Source: Bacteroidota bacterium
Lineage (GTDB): Bacteria; Bacteroidota; Bacteroidia; Chitinophagales; Chitinophagaceae
DNA length: 64,000 bases
Reading direction: 5' to 3'
Assembly: GCA_018266555.1 (NCBI GenBank)
Contig: JAFEAF010000010.1
Location: 107,889 to 171,888 of the forward strand
Shown here in pieces: positions 45,993 to 54,775 of the stretch. A program made the position numbers and the translations under genes. The notes beneath the pieces are model-generated. The model had not been told where the DNA came from. It saw only the letters and a list, made by a program, of their open reading frames with translations, and did not search any database. Within the stretch, counting starts at the first letter, position 1. Every line of letters starts with the position of its first letter.

Positions 45993-46613
45993 TTACTTTT
46001 TATAATCGCTGATATTAATTCTTTCCCCGCAAAACCGGTATTCCACTTCATCATTACTACTTACTATTACCAATCGGTTTTTGCAGAAATCATGTATCAG
46101 TTGACTATAAAGTGAAATCCCCGCCGCATCCAAATTGGTGCAGGGTTCATCTAATAATACGGCAGGAACATCAGAAAAAATCGCCTGGGCAAGCCGAACT
46201 CTCTGTTTCATTCCCGAAGAAAAATTGCGTATCTGCTTACCCTGTGCTTTGTCTAATCCAATGAATGAAATAATTTTTTCAATAGTTAACCCGGATAAAA
46301 AAGGCTTAAAGCCCCGGTGAAAGTTCAGAAACTCTTTTAATGTCATTTCTTCCACCACTTCAAGGTACGGAGCACATAAAGAAACATGTTTGTAAACTTC
46401 TTCAACAGAACATTGCTCATTAAGTATTGAATATTGGATTTTTCCTTCGCTTATTTGCATGGACCCACCGAGTACTTGCAACAGAGTTGATTTCCCTGAA
46501 CCATTTGGACCGATGATGGCATAAGATTTTCCTGCTTCAAAAGTGTAAGTCAGATGACGAAAGATCCAGTCCCGGTTGAAACGTTTCCCGGTATCAGTCA
46601 ACGATACCTTCAT
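45993..46613 (-). CDS. ABC transporter ATP-binding protein
   Basis: The protein has 206 residues. Walker A is IIGPNGSGKSTLL (about 31-43), the signature is FSSGMKQRVRLAQA (about 130-143), and Walker B is AVLLDEPCTNLD, with the glutamate present. The start at 46613 is chosen because the frame upstream is inside lpxA. The gene overlaps the lpxA 3' end by 20 bases, so the two are coupled. There is no membrane partner gene nearby, and the short length is like CcmA or LptB-type ATPases. A role in exporting lipid or heme is possible but not shown. Confidence 0.82.
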   Translation of the reverse strand: MKVSLTDTGKRFNRDWIFRHLTYTFEAGKSYAIIGPNGSGKSTLLQVLGGSMQISEGKIQYSILNEQCSVEEVYKHVSLCAPYLEVVEEMTLKEFLNFHRGFKPFLSGLTIEKIISFIGLDKAQGKQIRNFSSGMKQRVRLAQAIFSDVPAVLLDEPCTNLDAAGISLYSQLIHDFCKNRLVIVSSNDEVEYRFCGERINISDYKK

Positions 46614-47400
46614 CACCGTTAGTTTTAGAGAAACGTTTAATAATACCTCTTTGTGAGTTTCGGATGAATTGTACAATTTCATCTCTCTCATCCGTAGCTG
46701 CAAATTCTTCTTCTAAATATTCAACGGCCTGAGTAGTATTCATTCCATTATTATAAATGATCCTGAAAATATCCAGAATATGATTGATTTTATCTATACT
46801 GAATCCTCGTCTTTTCAAACCAATTGAATTGACTCCGGCATAGGATAAAGGAGTTCGTCCGGCTTTAATATAAGGTGGAACATCTTTACTTACCAGTGAA
46901 CCGCCGCTGATAAATGAATGCTGGCCGATACTGACAAATTGATGAACAGCACACATTCCACCTAACGCTACCCAATCGCCAATGGTAACATGGCCTGCTA
47001 CCTGGGTGTTGTTGCTCATAATGCAGTTATCGCCTACAATACAGTCATGAGCCAAATGGCAATAAGCCATAAGCAGGCAATTATTTCCAACACTTGTTTT
47101 CTCTTTTTCTTTCGTGCCCCGGTTTATTGTAACAAATTCCCTGATTGTAGTATTATCACCAATAAAAACGTTGGAGTATTCTCCCTGATATTTGAGATCC
47201 TGAGGGATGGCAGAAATTACGGCTCCGGGGAAAATGCGACAGTTTCTGCCTATCCTGGCCCCTTCCATGATGGTTACATTGGAACCAACCCAGGTACCTT
47301 CTCCGATTTCAACATCCTGGTGAATTACGGTGAAAGGATCCACTTTCACATTTGTAGCTAACCTGGCATTCGGATGAATATATGCATGTGGATGAATCAT
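46594..47400 (-). CDS. lpxA: UDP-N-acetylglucosamine acyltransferase
   Basis: This is the first enzyme of lipid A synthesis; it transfers a 3-hydroxyacyl group from ACP to UDP-GlcNAc. The protein has 268 residues, the usual length, starting at 47400 (MIHPHAYIHPNARLATN). The left-handed beta-helix hexapeptide repeats run from about 3 to 190. The catalytic histidine segment NCLLMAYCHLAHDCIVGDNC is present, and the C-terminal helices contain the GLKRRGFS segment. The gene is not in the usual lpxD/lpxC-fabZ cluster but is coupled to an ABC ATPase. Confidence 0.93.
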   Translation of the reverse strand: MIHPHAYIHPNARLATNVKVDPFTVIHQDVEIGEGTWVGSNVTIMEGARIGRNCRIFPGAVISAIPQDLKYQGEYSNVFIGDNTTIREFVTINRGTKEKEKTSVGNNCLLMAYCHLAHDCIVGDNCIMSNNTQVAGHVTIGDWVALGGMCAVHQFVSIGQHSFISGGSLVSKDVPPYIKAGRTPLSYAGVNSIGLKRRGFSIDKINHILDIFRIIYNNGMNTTQAVEYLEEEFAATDERDEIVQFIRNSQRGIIKRFSKTNGDEGIVD

Positions 47401-47417
47401 GTAATAAATTATAAAAA

Positions 47418-47447
47418 CCTCCGCCCGGGCGGAGGCGTGCAAAGTTA
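47418..47447 (-). promoter_or_regulatory. lpxA promoter -7 box and 18-base palindrome in the leader
   Basis: On the minus strand TAACTTTG (47447-47440) is a perfect TAnnTTTG box. Just downstream lies the perfect palindrome of two 9-base arms, CCTCCGCCC and GGGCGGAGG (47418-47435), then TTTTT. The predicted transcription start falls inside or just before the palindrome, so the lpxA mRNA would begin with this hairpin, 17 bases upstream of the ATG. Confidence 0.6.
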
Positions 47448-47551
47448 ATCCTAAACGTCAAAAAAGGAATTTTTTTTAGTCATAGATTGTTAAAAGTCAG
47501 TTGATCAGATGCTTTAGCCTGATTCCAAAGGTAAAATAGATTTATCTGTCG

Positions 47552-47559
47552 TAAATTTG
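47552..47559 (+). promoter_or_regulatory. -7 box of the AraC-type regulator gene
   Basis: TAAATTTG matches TAnnTTTG perfectly, 9 bases before the ATG at 47569. The leader would be only a few bases long. Confidence 0.5.
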
Positions 47560-47568
47560 AGGTTCTGA

Positions 47569-48510
47569 ATGCATCAACCACAGGATATATTAACGTTAGC
47601 GTATAAGCAAACCCCTATGCTGGGGGAGTGGGAATTGTTGTATGAAAAAGAACGGCAGATCCCCGGCTCAGTTCAGTATGTTATTAAAAGGTATCAGCGG
47701 AATCAACAATGGAGTATTGACGATATAGGCATGATGGTTTACCACTATGAAAAGGAAGATCCAGGGAAAAATTACTTCGAATTGAAATTCTGTGTAAGTG
47801 GGAATGTGTATTGTCGTCAAAAAGATACTGAATGTGATCGTTGCAAATTCAGCCAGTCGAAAACTTGTGTTGAAAAAGCGGAGAGTGTAGATGTGTTGAG
47901 TTTTCGGTTTTCACCGGTGCATTTATCTCAGTTTGTAAAGCCCCGTCATACGAATGATACTTTGGCAGAAGATATTTTAAATTTTAAGCACCATTCTTCT
48001 TTTACCAAAATGATACCGCTTTGTGGTAAAACAAGATCGGTAATTGAAGGGCTCTTGAATCATAATTTCACAGATAGTCTTGAAAATATTTACATCAATG
48101 CCCAAACACAGATGCTGCTTTTATTCTCTCTGGATTGCATGCTGGGGGAAAAAGAACTGGATGTTATCAACTGTAAATTCCTTGCCAATGAAGCAGACCG
48201 GGAAAAAATATCCCGTGCCAGGGAAATACTCATCGAACATATTGGTGAGCCTATCACCATTAAAGAACTCAGTCGCAAAGTGGCGATCAACGAATGTTAT
48301 TTGAAAAAAGGTTTCAAAGAAATGTTTGGTACCACCATTTTCGATTTTTATCAAAGCCAGCGTATGGAGCATGCCCGTTATTTATTGTATGAAAAAGGAT
48401 TGAGTGTTACTGAAGTCTCCCTGATGCTCGGTTATTCTTCTATTTCACATTTTTCCACTGCATTTAAAAAACATACCGGGTTGAAACCTTGTGAATTGTT
48501 GCTTCGGTAG
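47569..48510 (+). CDS. AraC family transcriptional regulator with Cys cluster
   Basis: The protein has 313 residues. The C-terminal ~100 residues are an AraC HTH pair (EPITIKELSRKVAINECYLKKGFKEMFGTTIFDFYQSQRM, then SVTEVSLMLGYSSISHFSTAFKKHTGLKP). The N-terminal part (about 1-190) has a Cys cluster at 75, 82, 89, 92 and 100 (YCRQKD-TECDRCKF-SQSKTC) that could bind metal or sense redox. It sits directly upstream of and in the same direction as the CusA/CusB operon, with an inverted repeat between, so it is the likely metal-responsive regulator of that operon. A decayed copy of its 3' half lies beyond the operon (55447-55865). Confidence 0.88.
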   Translation: MHQPQDILTLAYKQTPMLGEWELLYEKERQIPGSVQYVIKRYQRNQQWSIDDIGMMVYHYEKEDPGKNYFELKFCVSGNVYCRQKDTECDRCKFSQSKTCVEKAESVDVLSFRFSPVHLSQFVKPRHTNDTLAEDILNFKHHSSFTKMIPLCGKTRSVIEGLLNHNFTDSLENIYINAQTQMLLLFSLDCMLGEKELDVINCKFLANEADREKISRAREILIEHIGEPITIKELSRKVAINECYLKKGFKEMFGTTIFDFYQSQRMEHARYLLYEKGLSVTEVSLMLGYSSISHFSTAFKKHTGLKPCELLLR

Positions 48511-48540
48511 TTTCAGCAATGATACGGGTATTAAATTTCT

Positions 48541-48570
48541 AATATAGTCCTATACTTTTTACACTATATT
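48541..48570. promoter_or_regulatory. Inverted repeat upstream of the metal-efflux operon
   Basis: A perfect 8-base inverted repeat, AATATAGT (48541-48548) and ACTATATT (48563-48570), with a 14-base spacer. It lies 18 bases before the GTG of the DUF6660 gene and overlaps where the promoter -33 to -10 region would be. A near-match -7 box TTATTTTG is at 48574-48581. It is a plausible operator for the AraC-type or another metal regulator. Confidence 0.5.
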
Positions 48571-48588
48571 CTTTTATTTTGCAATCAG

Positions 48589-48903
48589 GTGAAACCTTTT
48601 AGTATTATAATAAGTTTTCTGATATTGACTTTACACTGCATTCCATGTGGTGATAATGTTTTTGCATTCGGGGAAGGAAAAATAAAATCAGAAATCTCCC
48701 AATCCAGTTCCAACAGGGAACCTTTACATTCTGATGCCTGTGCCCCGTTTTGCACTTGTTCCTGCTGTGCAGGGTTTTCAATACATCAATATTCTGCTGT
48801 TTTTAATTATACACCGGTTAGCGGAGTTACTTATTTTTCTTCTTATGCTCCCGGTGATTTAATAGAAGTATCGCTTCCCATTTGGCAACCCCCTCAATTG
48901 TAA
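48589..48903 (+). CDS. DUF6660 family small Cys-rich secreted protein
   Basis: The protein has 104 residues starting at GTG 48589. A signal peptide (about 1-25) with a cut around HCIPCG/DN is followed by the Cys-rich motif DACAPFCTCSCCAGFS at about 49-64, and a Pro-rich C-terminus (IWQPPQL). This pattern fits DUF6660, a Bacteroidota family that occurs before CusA/CzcA metal-efflux operons. It may bind Cu/Zn in the periplasm or deliver it to the pump, but that role is an inference from the cysteines and the neighbourhood. Confidence 0.75.
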   Translation: MKPFSIIISFLILTLHCIPCGDNVFAFGEGKIKSEISQSSSNREPLHSDACAPFCTCSCCAGFSIHQYSAVFNYTPVSGVTYFSSYAPGDLIEVSLPIWQPPQL

Positions 48904-48914
48904 ACTCCTTTTTT

Positions 48915-48956
48915 ACCGGAAATGTTTTCATAGCCTCACCGGAAATGTATTCTATG
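48915..48956 (+). repeat. Pair of imperfect direct repeats before the cusA-like gene
   Basis: ACCGGAAATG begins both copies (48915 and 48938, 23 bases apart), each followed by a similar TTCxT stretch. The pair lies in the 201-base gap between the DUF6660 gene and the CusA-like gene. It could be a regulator site or a remnant of a local duplication. Confidence 0.55.
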
Positions 48957-49104
48957 AAACGATTTGTGAACTTATAAGTTTATGACTTTTTTCAGGAAAC
49001 AAGAAGAGTAGGGTACTCACAATTTCTCATTCCGAGATTCATTGCTTTTACGCTTAAACTTTTTTCTGAAATCAAAGAGGAAGAAAAATCTCAAAAAAAT
49101 TCAA

Positions 49105-52100
49105 ATGCTGAATCGCATCATCCAATTTAGTATAAAACAAAAATTCATTATAGGCTTACTGACGATTGGCCTTATTATTTGGGGAATATGGAGTGCCACT
49201 AAACTTCCTATAGACGCTGTACCCGATATTACCAATAACCAGGTACAGGTGATCACCGTGGCTCCTTCTCAGGCAGCGCTGGATATAGAAAGACTGGTTA
49301 CTTTTCCCGTTGAGCAAACCATGACAACCATACCCGGGATAAAGGAGATGAGAAGTTTTTCCCGTTTTGGTCTTTCAGTAGTTACCATTGTATTCAGTGA
49401 TAAAACGGATGTGTATTGGGCCAGGCAGCAGGTCAACGAACGAATATCCATTGCTAAAAACCAGATACCGCCAGGCGTGGGAAATCCTGAAATGGCACCT
49501 ATTACAACGGGGTTGGGTGAAATATACCAATATATTGTACGGCCCAAAAAGGGATATGAAAAAAAATATACAGCCATGGATCTTCGGACAATCCAGGACT
49601 GGATCATTCGCCGCCAATTATTAGGAACTCCCGGTGTTGCAGATGTTGCAAGTTTCGGAGGTTATCTTAAGCAATATGAGATAGCAATAGATCCGGATAA
49701 ATTAAGAAGCTACAATCTTAGTATTAGTGATTTGTTTACCGCTCTTGAACGTAACAATCAAAATACAGGCGGTGCTTATATTGATCATAAGCCACATGCA
49801 TATTTTATACACAGCGAAGGATTAATTACTTCCATAGATGAGATTAATAAGATAGTGGTAAAAAGCACAACGCAGGGAATACCAATTCTGATAAGAGATA
49901 TTGCAGAGGTTCGGCCGGGCCATGCAACAAGATACGGGGCTATGACCTATAACAATGAGGGGGAAGTAACCGGCGCCGTTACCATGATGCTGAAGGGAGA
50001 AAATTCCAATGCAGTGGTAAACCGGGTGAAAAAAAGAATAAACCAAATTGAAAAAACATTACCGGAAGGCTTGCAGATTGATTCTTTTCTTGATCGCAGC
50101 GAATTGGTAGGGAGAGCTGTAGGGACGGTTGAAAAAAATCTTATCGAAGGAGCACTGATCGTAATTTTTGTACTGGTATTATTTCTTGGCAATTTACGGG
50201 CAGGATTACTGGTAGCATCAGTTATTCCGCTAAGCATGCTGTTTGCTATGGGCCTTATGAATTTGTTTGGAGTGAGTGGTAACCTGATGAGCTTAGGGGC
50301 TATTGATTTTGGTTTGATAGTAGATGGAGCTGTTATAATAATAGAATCCGTACTACACAGGATAACGCAGAGTAATACTCATCAACAGGGGCCAGTCAAG
50401 TTATCTTCTTCTCAAATGAACGACGAAGTTTATAGTTCTGCCAGTAAGATGATGAACTCGGCATCATTCGGCCAGATTATTATTCTTGTTGTGTATTTAC
50501 CCATATTGGCACTTGTGGGTATAGAAGGAAAAATGTTTAAACCCATGGCGCAAACAGTAGCATTTGCCATACTGGGAGCTTTCCTGTTGTCGCTAACTTA
50601 TGTGCCCGTGATGAGTACATATTTTTTGAGTAAAAAAACCAGCCACAAAAAAAATTTTTCAGATCGTATGATGATTTATTTTCAGCGACTTTATAAACCA
50701 GTTATAATTGGAGCATTGAAAAGAAAATTTATTGTGGTACTCAGTGCGGTTGTATTGTTTGTAATAAGCCTCGTAATTTTTATCCGCATGGGCGGGGAAT
50801 TTATTCCTACTCTTGATGAAGGTGATTTTGCAGTGGAGACAAGAGTACTGACAGGGAGCAGCCTTACAGAAACCATCGAAGCTGCACAAAAAGGTGCTGC
50901 ACTTTTATTGAAAGAATATCCGGACGAGGTAAAAGAAGTGGTGGGGAAAATTGGCTCTTCAGAAATTCCAACGGACCCTATGCCTATCGAATCGAGTGAC
51001 ATGATGGTTATATTAACTCAAAAGACAAAATGGAAAAAAGCGAAAAACCGGGAAGAACTATCTGATAAAATGGCTAAATCATTGTCTGTGATTCCGGGTG
51101 TGACTTTTGGATTTCAGCAACCTATTCAGATGCGGTTTAATGAATTGATGACTGGCGTACGACAGGATGTTGCCATTAAAATTTTTGGAGAAGACCTCGA
51201 TAAACTTTCTTTACTGGCTGATCAAACCGGAAAAATTGCTTCTGGTATTACAGGAACAAAAGATATTTATGTAGAGCAGGTAACCGGGCTGCCGCAAATT
51301 ATCATTAAAATTAACCGGGATGAAGTTGCCAAATATGGCCTGGATGTAGAAACGATCAACAGGAATATCAATATAGCTTTTGCGGGGCAGGCTGCCAGTG
51401 TAGTATATGAAGGAGAAAGAAAGTTTGATCTTGTCGTTCGTTTGCAACAGGCAAGCCGGCAAAATATCGGAGATGTAAGTAATTTGTATATCACAACACC
51501 AACGGGTAACCAGGTTCCTTTAAGCCAGCTGGCTGATGTTCAATTTAAAGTGGGGCCCAATCAAATTCAACGGGAAGATGCAAAGCGAAGAATCATTGTC
51601 GGTTTCAATGTCCGGGGCCGTGATGTAGCCAGTGTTGTACAAGAATTACAGGAAAAAATAACCACACAGGTAAAAATGCCACCAGGATATTATACCACTT
51701 ATGGCGGCCAGTTTCAAAACCTGCAGGAAGCGAATGCAAGATTATCAGTCGCTGTGCCGGTTGCATTAACGCTTATATTTCTTCTATTGTTTTTTGCTTT
51801 TAACTCATTTAAACATGCTTTGTTAATCTTTACTGCAATTCCTATGGCATCTATTGGCGGCGTATTTTCTTTATTGATACGTGGGATGCCTTTCAGCATT
51901 TCGGCCGGTGTAGGATTTATTGCATTGTTCGGGGTAGCTGTATTGAATGGAATTGTTTTGATCGCTGAATTTAACCGGCTGAAAAAAGAAGGTATCAGTG
52001 ATTTAAAAGAAATAATATTGAAAGGAACCGAATTAAGACTGAGGCCGGTTTTAATGACTGCTTCTGTTGCATCACTGGGTTTCCTTCCTATGGCTATAGC

Positions 52101-53484
52101 TACCAGCGCCGGGGCTGAAGTACAAAGACCGCTGGCTACTGTAGTCATCGGCGGGCTGATTACGTCAACACTGTTGACGCTGATTGTTCTTCCGAGTTTG
52201 TATATCTATTTTGAAAAAATAAAAATCAGGAAAGTGAAACTATATAAGATTCCGCTCGTGCTATTGCCGTTGCTGATCATATTTATTTCGACAAAGGCGC
52301 AGCAACCAAATGGTTTGACAATGGAGCAGGCTGTTCAGCTGGCGCTTGCTAATAATAAGCTGATGCGATCTGCCGATTTGGAAAAACAATACCAGCAACA
52401 ACTTAAATCATCGGTTGGGTATGTCGGAAAAACAGATTTCAATGTAATGTTAGGCCAATATAATAGTTATAGCTGGGACGATAATTATTTTTCTGTTTCA
52501 CAAACCATTCCCAATCCAAAAAATTTCTCAGCTCAGAAAAAGCTGGAACAAGCATTGATCAACTCGGCAGATGCCAGAATAAAAATGACGGCCAATGAGC
52601 TGGCTATGAAAGTAAAAGAAACGTATTATATTTTACTTTACCTCTATAGCAGGGAAAAATTATTGTATCAGCAGGACAGCATCTTCAGCGAATTTTTGAA
52701 AGCAGCAACGCTGCGGTTAAAAACCGGCGAAACAAAATTGCTGGAAAAAACTACTGCGGAAACTCAATTAAATGAAATCAGGAATTTGGTAAAACAAAAC
52801 AATTCAGATCTTCTTGCTTTCAATTATTCCCTGCAACAACTAACAGGTAACGAAACACCGGTATCCATAGTACAGGAAAGTTTGCAGGAAAGAGTTTTTA
52901 CTTTGATTGATGATACGGCGCTTATCTCGCAAAATCCTTATTTGAGGTATTGGCAAGAACAAATTGCTGTATCTAAAGAAGAGAGAGAAGTTATAGCAGC
53001 ACAGCGGCTTCCGGATTTTACTTTGGGTTATTTTAATCAAAGTTTAATAGGTAACCCGCTTAATAGCAGTAGTACAAAATTTGCAACTGCCGGAAACCGG
53101 TTTATGGGACTCAATGCCGGTATTTCAATTTCGATATTTAATCGCCCGCTGAAAGCAAGAATAAAAGCGGCAGAAATAAACAGGCAAGTAGCCGAAACCC
53201 GGTTTGATTATAATCAGTCTGTATTAAAAAATGAATGGCAACAGGCATGGGAAGAATATCAGAAAAATAAAAGCAGCATTACTTATTATAAAACTTCTGC
53301 TTTGCCTAATGCAGATTTAATGTTATACCAGGCCCAAAAAGGTTACCGGGCGGGAGAAACGGATTATGCAGAATACCTACTGGCAGTACGCAGTGCTTTA
53401 CAGATAAAAGAAATGTACCTGAAAACGCTGAATGCACTTAATCAAAGCATCTTCAGGCTGGAATACCTTGCCGGAAACCCATAA
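49105..53484 (+). CDS. CusA/CzcA heavy-metal RND pump fused to a TolC-like outer-membrane domain
   Basis: The protein has 1459 residues starting at the ATG at 49105 (MLNRIIQFSIKQKF). Residues 1-~1045 are an HME-type RND pump with 12 TMs. The TM4 signature has Asp401 and Asp407 in IDFGLIVDGAVIIIES, typical of metal pumps and unlike the DD pair of drug pumps. A second hydrophobic segment at about 1048-1063 (LVLLPLLIIFISTKAQQ), which looks like an internal signal sequence, precedes a TolC/OEP domain (about 1070-1459; LTMEQAVQLALANNKLMRSA and TGETKLLEKTTAETQL). Such fusions are known in Bacteroidota and put the inner-membrane pump and outer-membrane channel in one chain. The metal (Cu/Ag or Co/Zn/Cd) is not determinable with confidence from the sequence. 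Confidence 0.93.
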   Translation: MLNRIIQFSIKQKFIIGLLTIGLIIWGIWSATKLPIDAVPDITNNQVQVITVAPSQAALDIERLVTFPVEQTMTTIPGIKEMRSFSRFGLSVVTIVFSDKTDVYWARQQVNERISIAKNQIPPGVGNPEMAPITTGLGEIYQYIVRPKKGYEKKYTAMDLRTIQDWIIRRQLLGTPGVADVASFGGYLKQYEIAIDPDKLRSYNLSISDLFTALERNNQNTGGAYIDHKPHAYFIHSEGLITSIDEINKIVVKSTTQGIPILIRDIAEVRPGHATRYGAMTYNNEGEVTGAVTMMLKGENSNAVVNRVKKRINQIEKTLPEGLQIDSFLDRSELVGRAVGTVEKNLIEGALIVIFVLVLFLGNLRAGLLVASVIPLSMLFAMGLMNLFGVSGNLMSLGAIDFGLIVDGAVIIIESVLHRITQSNTHQQGPVKLSSSQMNDEVYSSASKMMNSASFGQIIILVVYLPILALVGIEGKMFKPMAQTVAFAILGAFLLSLTYVPVMSTYFLSKKTSHKKNFSDRMMIYFQRLYKPVIIGALKRKFIVVLSAVVLFVISLVIFIRMGGEFIPTLDEGDFAVETRVLTGSSLTETIEAAQKGAALLLKEYPDEVKEVVGKIGSSEIPTDPMPIESSDMMVILTQKTKWKKAKNREELSDKMAKSLSVIPGVTFGFQQPIQMRFNELMTGVRQDVAIKIFGEDLDKLSLLADQTGKIASGITGTKDIYVEQVTGLPQIIIKINRDEVAKYGLDVETINRNINIAFAGQAASVVYEGERKFDLVVRLQQASRQNIGDVSNLYITTPTGNQVPLSQLADVQFKVGPNQIQREDAKRRIIVGFNVRGRDVASVVQELQEKITTQVKMPPGYYTTYGGQFQNLQEANARLSVAVPVALTLIFLLLFFAFNSFKHALLIFTAIPMASIGGVFSLLIRGMPFSISAGVGFIALFGVAVLNGIVLIAEFNRLKKEGISDLKEIILKGTELRLRPVLMTASVASLGFLPMAIATSAGAEVQRPLATVVIGGLITSTLLTLIVLPSLYIYFEKIKIRKVKLYKIPLVLLPLLIIFISTKAQQPNGLTMEQAVQLALANNKLMRSADLEKQYQQQLKSSVGYVGKTDFNVMLGQYNSYSWDDNYFSVSQTIPNPKNFSAQKKLEQALINSADARIKMTANELAMKVKETYYILLYLYSREKLLYQQDSIFSEFLKAATLRLKTGETKLLEKTTAETQLNEIRNLVKQNNSDLLAFNYSLQQLTGNETPVSIVQESLQERVFTLIDDTALISQNPYLRYWQEQIAVSKEEREVIAAQRLPDFTLGYFNQSLIGNPLNSSSTKFATAGNRFMGLNAGISISIFNRPLKARIKAAEINRQVAETRFDYNQSVLKNEWQQAWEEYQKNKSSITYYKTSALPNADLMLYQAQKGYRAGETDYAEYLLAVRSALQIKEMYLKTLNALNQSIFRLEYLAGNP

Positions 53485-53505
53485 AAAATTTTATAAATAA
53501 CTGAA

Positions 53506-54708
53506 ATGAAAAAAATAATGTCAATGAAATTCAGTGTTATTCTGTTAGGAGCTATTGTTTTATTTTCTTCCTGTGACAGTAATAAAAAAACCGAAACAGA
53601 AAACCAGGCCGAGCAAAAGCATACTGCTGCAAGTAATGAAGTTACGCTAACCAATGAACAGTTTAAGACTGCCGGTATTACTTTCGGTACAGCACAGTTG
53701 AAACAAATTAGCGGAACTTTTAAAGCAAATGGTTTGCTGGATGTGCCGCCGCAGCAAAAAGTAAGTATTTCCGTACCCATGGGTGGATTTTTGAAAAGTA
53801 CAAATTTACTCCAGGGCAAAAGGGTAAAGAAGGGTGAACTGATTGCCGTCATAGAAAACCCGGAATACATTCAGATGCAGCAGGATTATCTGGAAGCAAA
53901 AAGCCAGTATGAATATGCACAGGCAGATTATGAACGGCAGCAGGAATTGGCGAAGGAAAATATTAATGCACAAAAGACATTGCAGCAATCAAAAACAAAT
54001 TTCCAGGCGCTAAGCGCAAAGGTCAGCGCCCTGAAAGAAAAAATCAAAGTTTCCGGAATAAATTTAGCAGCAGTAGAAAACGGAACGATACAGTCCTCCA
54101 TCAATATTTATTCACCCATCAATGGCTTTGTTACGGAGGTCAATGTAAATATTGGCAAATTTGTAAACCCTTCCGATATTCTTTTTGAAATTGTAGATAC
54201 AGAACATTTACATGCGGAGTTAACTGTTTTTGAAAAGGATATTCCTAAGTTGCAAATTGGACAAAAAGTTCGGTTCATACTTGCTAATGAAACTTCGGAA
54301 AGAACGGCTACCGTGTACCTGATTGGGCGGGAGATTGATGTAAATCGCTCGGTTCGTATACACTGCCATATTGATAAAGCTGATATCCACCTGTTACCGG
54401 GAATGTATCTGAAAGCAATAGTGGAAACAGGCCAGAACCGGGTTCTGGCTTTGCCAGATGAAGCCTTAGTTGATTTTGAAGGACAGAAATACATTTTTAT
54501 ATTGTCAGAGGAAGCGGGCTACAAAAATGGAAATAACAACCAGGCAGAATATCATTTTAAAATGATAGCGGTTCAAATTGGCAATAGTGATGAAGGATTT
54601 ACCGGAGTAGCATTGCCGGAAGGAATGGACCAGGCAAATGTGGTAATAAAAGGGTCGTATGCATTATTAAGCCAGATGAAAAACAGAAAAGAAGGTGAAG
54701 ACCATTAA
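53506..54708 (+). CDS. Heavy-metal RND adaptor (CusB/CzcB-like), lipoprotein
   Basis: The protein has 400 residues. A lipoprotein signal peptide ends with the lipobox LFSSC (Cys23). The barrel-sandwich half LLDVPPQQKVSISVPMGGFLKSTNLLQGKRVKKGELIAVIENPEYIQMQQDYLEAKSQ is followed by a coiled coil (about 120-175). A second half IYSPINGFVTEVNVNIGKFVNPSDILFEIVDT and a beta-barrel (HAELTVFEKDIPKLQIGQKVRFIL) come next. There is no methionine-rich N-terminal metal site like that of CusB. It bridges the pump and TolC part, and follows the fusion gene by 21 bases. Confidence 0.9.
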   Translation: MKKIMSMKFSVILLGAIVLFSSCDSNKKTETENQAEQKHTAASNEVTLTNEQFKTAGITFGTAQLKQISGTFKANGLLDVPPQQKVSISVPMGGFLKSTNLLQGKRVKKGELIAVIENPEYIQMQQDYLEAKSQYEYAQADYERQQELAKENINAQKTLQQSKTNFQALSAKVSALKEKIKVSGINLAAVENGTIQSSINIYSPINGFVTEVNVNIGKFVNPSDILFEIVDTEHLHAELTVFEKDIPKLQIGQKVRFILANETSERTATVYLIGREIDVNRSVRIHCHIDKADIHLLPGMYLKAIVETGQNRVLALPDEALVDFEGQKYIFILSEEAGYKNGNNNQAEYHFKMIAVQIGNSDEGFTGVALPEGMDQANVVIKGSYALLSQMKNRKEGEDH

Positions 54709-54775
54709 TGGTAGTCTAGTAAATTGAATTCACGAGGGAATACCGAAATTACAGTTCAAATACTTTTTAAAACTA

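Noticed and set aside
47418-47435. Rho-independent terminator upstream of lpxA
   Set aside because: The T-run follows the hairpin, but a perfect -7 box places the transcription start at the hairpin itself, so it is more likely part of the leader than the end of another transcript; no gene upstream would use it.
49105-53484. CusA-TolC junction as an assembly error joining two genes
   Set aside because: The frame is continuous, the junction has a plausible internal signal segment, and fusions of this type are known in the phylum.
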